Assembly: GCF_028692895.1 (NCBI RefSeq)
Contig: NZ_JAQUWN010000007.1
Coordinates: 1-64,000 of the forward strand
DNA length: 64,000 nt
Reading direction: 5' to 3'
DNA from: Pseudodesulfovibrio sp.
GTDB lineage: Bacteria > Desulfobacterota > Desulfovibrionia > Desulfovibrionales > Desulfovibrionaceae
The stretch's first letter is position 1; the number at the start of each line of letters is the position of its first letter. The position numbers and the translations under genes were made by a program. The notes beneath the pieces were generated by a model that was not told the DNA's origin, ran no database searches, and saw only the letters and a program-made list of their open reading frames with translations. Positions 60,495-64,000 of this stretch are shown one piece after another.

Positions 60495-60956
60495 ATGTTC
60501 GACACCGAAGTATGGGTCGGTCTGTTTGCACTGACGGCCCTGCTCTATATGGTCAAGTGGTGGCAAGGGAGCCGCAAGGTCAAGGTCTATCGCATCAGTC
60601 CCCAGTCCCTGGAGCGGTCCAAGGAGGTCATGCTCAAGGTCCTGCCCCTGGTGGAGGACGAAAAGGAGTCCGTCCTGGACGCAGGCCGGCTTCCCTATCC
60701 CAAGGATACCGTCAAGAGCGCGGCCAAGATCCTGGCCTATTACTACTGGAAGGAAAACCGGCCCGAGGAGCTGGCCAGGGTCAAGCAATGCTTCATATCC
60801 CTCGCCCGCTTCCAGCCCAGGGGCGAGGACGAGGAGCTGATCGAGCGCCGGGCCCAGCGCGAGAAGAAGCGGCTGGTCCGCGAGCTGGACTACTACCTGA
60901 CCCACTACCCCTTCAAGGCGCGCAAGCGGACCATCCCGGCCAAGAAGCAGGGCTAG
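60495..60956 (+). CDS. Hypothetical protein with N-terminal membrane segment
   Basis: A 153-residue protein starting with a short hydrophobic stretch (VWVGLFALTALLYMV, residues 6-20), then a basic, helical cytosolic domain rich in Lys and Arg (REKKRLVRELDYYL). No family recognised. The start at 60495 is eight bases after the HD-GYP stop, so the two are probably co-transcribed, and it may be an accessory to it. Its stop overlaps the convergent Cys-rich gene by four bases. Confidence 0.7.
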   Translation: MFDTEVWVGLFALTALLYMVKWWQGSRKVKVYRISPQSLERSKEVMLKVLPLVEDEKESVLDAGRLPYPKDTVKSAAKILAYYYWKENRPEELARVKQCFISLARFQPRGEDEELIERRAQREKKRLVRELDYYLTHYPFKARKRTIPAKKQG

Positions 60957-61279
60957 TCGCCCGCTTCGCCGCGCAGGCGGGCGAACTCCGCCCTCAGCCG
61001 TTCCATGATCCGGTCGTAGCCCGCCGGGGTGTGGGGCAGCAGGCAGGGCGTGCAGTCCTTGACCCCGTTGTCCATGAGGTGCGGCGTGCCGCCGCAGTCC
61101 TTCAGGAAATAGAGCGGGCAGAAGCAGAACAGGCAATTGAAGTCGTCGGGCCGTTTGGTCTTGTGGCAGGGGAAGTAGCGGCAGTCGCGGTTGTTGAAGA
61201 AGCGGTGGCTGTTTTCCATGGCGGCGGGTCGGCGCGGGGCCTTGGCTGGGGTTTTGTCGGGTCGTGTCCGGTCCGGCAT
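60953..61279 (-). CDS. Cysteine-rich small-domain (zinc-ribbon-like) protein
   Basis: A 108-residue protein. After an N-terminal stretch that may be non-coding, residues of about 21-100 carry eight or nine Cys in the pattern CRYFPCHK, CLFCFCPLYF, DCGG, DCTPC. This is the Cys-rich small-domain family (PF04071, from memory), which probably binds zinc or an iron-sulfur centre; some relatives are fused or linked to cobalamin genes, and cbiA lies 3.7 kb away. The alternative start at 61219 (MENSHRFFNN) fits the family better. Confidence 0.75.
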   Translation of the reverse strand: MPDRTRPDKTPAKAPRRPAAMENSHRFFNNRDCRYFPCHKTKRPDDFNCLFCFCPLYFLKDCGGTPHLMDNGVKDCTPCLLPHTPAGYDRIMERLRAEFARLRGEAGD

Positions 61280-61314
61280 ACCCCGAAAGCCGCGCGTCCG
61301 GCAATGGGCGCGGC

Positions 61315-63231
61315 TCAGCGGACCACGATGCCCCGGATCTCTTCATCCCAGTATATGGTGGACGCCTCGGTGCGCGACTTGAAGGTGCGGGTGCGCTGGC
61401 CGAACTTGACCGTGGCGCCGGGGTAGAGGAAGCGCTTGACCCGGATGCGGACGCCCGACAGCTCGGCCTGGCGCTCCATGCCAAGCCGGTCGAGCTCGCG
61501 GCTTACCTCGGCGTATGCCGCAGCCAGCCGCTCCCGGTGGACGAGCAGCTCGGACACGGCCGTGAGCTTGTCCGGCCGGGTCCGGGCCAGAATGGCCTCG
61601 GGCGATCCCTTGCCCAGGGCGTCGTCGATCTTGCGCATGGCCTGCTTGAGGGAAATCCGCTCCCGCACCAGGTCCGAATCCTCCTCCCGGACCAGGAAGA
61701 CGCCCACGGTGGTGGGCACGCCGAGGTCCGAGCCGACCTCGTTGACCTCCATGCCCCTTGCCGCCAGCACCGCGCCGCCCTGGACGATGCCCTGGCCCCT
61801 GGTGGCCACGAATTCGCCGCCCGCCCGGATCAGGGAGTTGGTCGCCTCGTTGGCCACCAGGACGTCGCCTTCGGCGTGGATGATCGCGTTGATCGCGTAG
61901 CCCGCCGTGACGTCGCCTCCGGCCGTGACCCGGCCGCCTTCGGGCATGAGGATGCCCCCGGCCACCTCGACGTTGCCGCCCGCCGTGACCGTGGCGCTCT
62001 CCACAGAGCCGCTCACGAAGATGTGCCCCGGGGCCGTGACCCGGAACCCGGCCAGGATGTTGCCCCGGATCTTGACCGACCCCTCTTCCACGTCCACGTT
62101 GCCCGACCCCAGGTCCACATTGCCGTTGATGACCAGGCACTCGGTGACCGAGAGCACGCCGCGCTCCATGACCACCACCCCGGCGGCCCTGGCCTGGAAG
62201 GTGGCGCCGTCGTCCAGGCGGGTGACGTTGTCCCCGGCGTGGAGGACCAGCTCCCGCCCGGCGTGCGCGGGGATGGTCTTGCCGTAGAGGTCGATGCCGC
62301 CCTCGCCCTGGGTGGGCGGGTGCAGCCGGCCGATGGCCTGGCCGGGCGCGACCATGGGGAACGAGCCCCGGTCGCGGAAGTCCAGGCGGCCGTGCGCGTC
62401 CTCGATGCCCGCGGTCTCTCGGGTGGAGACCAGGTATTCCAGCCAGCCGTCGCGGCCCGGCACGGGGTAGCGGCCACGGGTCACCACCTGGTCGGGCAGG
62501 ACGCCCTCGCGCGCGCCGGCTTCGGCCAGCAGTCTGGCCAGGCGGGCGGCGTCGATGCCGATGGCGACGCCCAGGTCGCGCAGCTCCTTTTCCAGCCGCT
62601 CGGGCGTGAGGGGATCGCCCCGGAAGTCGCGGGCGTGCACCGCGCCGGTGACGGTGATGGCGTCCTCGGAAATGTGCGGGATGGGGTCTACGCGCAGCTC
62701 GCCGTCGCGCAGCCGGGCCAGCCCCCAGACGCGGGAGACGAAGGCCTCTTCGGCCGCGTCGAAGTCCACGTTCTCGCCGGGCCGGACCTCCACGATCTCG
62801 GGCGTGAATTTTCCTTTGGGCTTCAGGACCCGGCCGTCGATGGTCCGGCCGTTTTCGGCGGACCGGGCCTTGCGCAGCCGGGCGAAGCGGTCGCCGGGAA
62901 AGACCGGGAAGTCCAGGTTGCCCAGGGCCGTGAGCGAACCGTCGCGCGGTTCCTGGGCGGGTATGCCCCGGACCAGGGTGATGCGCCTGATCTCGCCGTG
63001 GCGGCGGATGGCGTCCACCACCTGGCGGGCCGCCTCCTCGTCCACGGGCAGGTCCACCCCTGCCTCGGCCACCTGGCGCACGAGCAGCGCGACCGAGGGC
63101 TCCTCGCCGCCCCGGGGCGGGAAGTAGCGGCTCACGCCGAGCTTCATGCCGTCCTCGGAGAGGGAAAAACGGAACCGGGCGTCCTCGGCGCCGGGGGTTG
63201 GGCTGTCTGGGGTCGGGGTTTCGTCGGCCAT
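61315..63231 (-). CDS. DUF342/FapA family polymer-forming-like protein
   Basis: A 638-residue cytosolic protein. The N-terminal half holds the DUF342 N-domain (GIDLYGKTIPAH lies near the junction), and the middle is a right-handed beta-helix made of short Gly-Val turns (GGNVEVAGGILMPEGG, GGDVTAGYAINAI, AEGDVLVANEAT). After it comes a coiled coil and a small barrel. The family is called FapA in NCBI; its role is poorly known, with links to polymerisation and surface functions. Start at 63231 has AGGAAG five bases before ATG; an in-frame upstream extension to 63336 is unlikely. About 35 bases separate it from the Cys-rich gene downstream. Confidence 0.87.
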   Translation of the reverse strand: MADETPTPDSPTPGAEDARFRFSLSEDGMKLGVSRYFPPRGGEEPSVALLVRQVAEAGVDLPVDEEAARQVVDAIRRHGEIRRITLVRGIPAQEPRDGSLTALGNLDFPVFPGDRFARLRKARSAENGRTIDGRVLKPKGKFTPEIVEVRPGENVDFDAAEEAFVSRVWGLARLRDGELRVDPIPHISEDAITVTGAVHARDFRGDPLTPERLEKELRDLGVAIGIDAARLARLLAEAGAREGVLPDQVVTRGRYPVPGRDGWLEYLVSTRETAGIEDAHGRLDFRDRGSFPMVAPGQAIGRLHPPTQGEGGIDLYGKTIPAHAGRELVLHAGDNVTRLDDGATFQARAAGVVVMERGVLSVTECLVINGNVDLGSGNVDVEEGSVKIRGNILAGFRVTAPGHIFVSGSVESATVTAGGNVEVAGGILMPEGGRVTAGGDVTAGYAINAIIHAEGDVLVANEATNSLIRAGGEFVATRGQGIVQGGAVLAARGMEVNEVGSDLGVPTTVGVFLVREEDSDLVRERISLKQAMRKIDDALGKGSPEAILARTRPDKLTAVSELLVHRERLAAAYAEVSRELDRLGMERQAELSGVRIRVKRFLYPGATVKFGQRTRTFKSRTEASTIYWDEEIRGIVVR

Positions 63232-63347
63232 GGCTTCCTGGTGGCGAAAGGGTATGGCGAAACGGACGGCGGGCGGCGCGCCTCCGGTCTCATTCCGCCA
63301 GGAGGCGGAATAGCACAGGGGGGGGCCGCAAGGCAACTGACCGGGGG

Positions 63348-64000
63348 TCAGCCGTCGCGGCCGGGGGAGAGCCGCCAGAACAGCTCCTCGAGCAGGGCGG
63401 AGAGGTCGGCGGAGAGCCCGCCCGGCTCGGGCGGCACGCCGAACAGGGCGGCGCGCTGCTCCCTCAGCCCTTGCTGGGACACGGCCTCCGGGTCGGAGTG
63501 GAACACGGTCATGGCCAGGCGTTCGGCCAGCAGGTAGCCCGAGAGCCCGCCCGTGAAGAGCTCCATGAGCACCTTGAACCGGTCGCGGTGCCGGTGCCAG
63601 AAGGCCACGGCGTCGTCGCCGGGCCGGGCGGCCATGGCCTCGCAGACGAGCGAGTAGAGGGAGTTGATGCCCGCGCCGGGGATGCCGCGCCGCCAGCCCA
63701 ACAGCCAGGGGTTGCGCCAGAAGAGCAGGAAGTGGCTGGTGCCGGTCTCGATGATCCGCTCCATGGCCGCCCGCGCCTCGGCCAGGACCGGATCGTCCCA
63801 GGACACGGGCCGCGCGGCCACGTCCCAGGCGGGCACCGGCCCGCCTTCGAGGGGCTCGTCCAGGGCGCGCTCCAGCAGGTGGAGCAGCCAGCGGTTGGCG
63901 TCCGGGGAGGCCGGGGTCTCCAGGTGGGCGTAGCTCAGGATGACGCGGCCCGCGCCGAAGCCGTTCTCGGCCACGCAGGGCTGGCCCCGCATGAAGTCGG
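63348..64000 (-). CDS. BPL_N/glutamine-amidotransferase-like protein, 3' part (start outside window)
   Basis: The frame stays open to the window edge, so the N-terminus is missing even though an internal Met exists at 63992. The first visible residues, GFGAGRVILSYAHLETPASPDANRWLLHLL, look like the end of the N-terminal amidotransferase-like domain of BPL_N proteins. The remaining 170 residues are helical with many Trp and no motif that I recognise. The stop is followed by the DUF342 gene start about 115 bases on. Assignment is moderate. Confidence 0.6.
   Translation of the reverse strand, partial: DFMRGQPCVAENGFGAGRVILSYAHLETPASPDANRWLLHLLERALDEPLEGGPVPAWDVAARPVSWDDPVLAEARAAMERIIETGTSHFLLFWRNPWLLGWRRGIPGAGINSLYSLVCEAMAARPGDDAVAFWHRHRDRFKVLMELFTGGLSGYLLAERLAMTVFHSDPEAVSQQGLREQRAALFGVPPEPGGLSADLSALLEELFWRLSPGRDG

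Overview
The window reads as chromosomal DNA of a high-GC Gram-negative bacterium. The gene set (an Mla lipid-transport operon, ArgJ, DUF3124, a UMF1-type transporter, an AmmeMemoRadiSam A protein, many cyclic-di-GMP proteins) and the style of the intergenic repeats suggest a Desulfovibrionaceae-like member of the Desulfobacterota. That placement is inference. No rRNA, tRNA, CRISPR array, insertion sequence or integrase was seen.

Layout. 1-654: 3' end of a signal-peptide peptidase SppA. 655-1306: gene-free and rich in hairpins. 1307-4263: DUF3124 lipoprotein-like gene and TauE/SafE permease on the minus strand, then argJ and a small 4-oxalocrotonate-tautomerase-type gene on the plus strand. 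4325-6329: seven tandem minus-strand genes for small proteins, most with an N-terminal leader of the form LPDELLDxxSGG. 6678-7292: HD phosphohydrolase. 7503-11122: mlaE-mlaF-mlaD-mlaC-mlaA, followed by a small phosphodiesterase. 11782-14298: MalT/LAL-type LuxR regulator. 14931-24506: secretion-type operon. 24792-49121: one uninterrupted 8,109-codon gene. 49208-53681: a small membrane protein, then a periplasmic binding protein overlapping a PAS-GGDEF-EAL protein. 53708-60956: nhaA, TPR protein, cobyrinate diamide synthase, UMF1 transporter, AMMECR1 protein, HD-GYP protein and a small membrane protein. 60953-64000 (minus): Cys-rich small-domain protein, DUF342/FapA protein and a partial BPL_N-type protein.

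The most interesting part is 14931-49121. It encodes a TolC-type outer-membrane channel, a soluble HlyD-type adaptor, a DUF3467 protein, a GAF-like/transmembrane/HlyD fusion, a PqqD-like/M50 protease/HlyD fusion, a shortened SecA-like ATPase, a small LuxR-type regulator and a giant beta-repeat protein. The giant protein starts with a LEPR-XLL motif and has no ordinary hydrophobic signal peptide. There is no ABC-transporter ATPase in this set, so it looks like a type-I-like export envelope built around a SecA-like motor and a site-2-type protease. The tandem double-glycine-leader peptides at 4.3-6.3 kb are possible additional substrates, because PqqD-like folds are known to bind RiPP leader peptides. 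That link is a hypothesis.

Several genes bear on surface adhesion and cyclic-di-GMP (GGDEF-EAL, HD-GYP, DUF342), which fits a giant surface protein whose display is regulated, but nothing in the sequence ties them directly to it.
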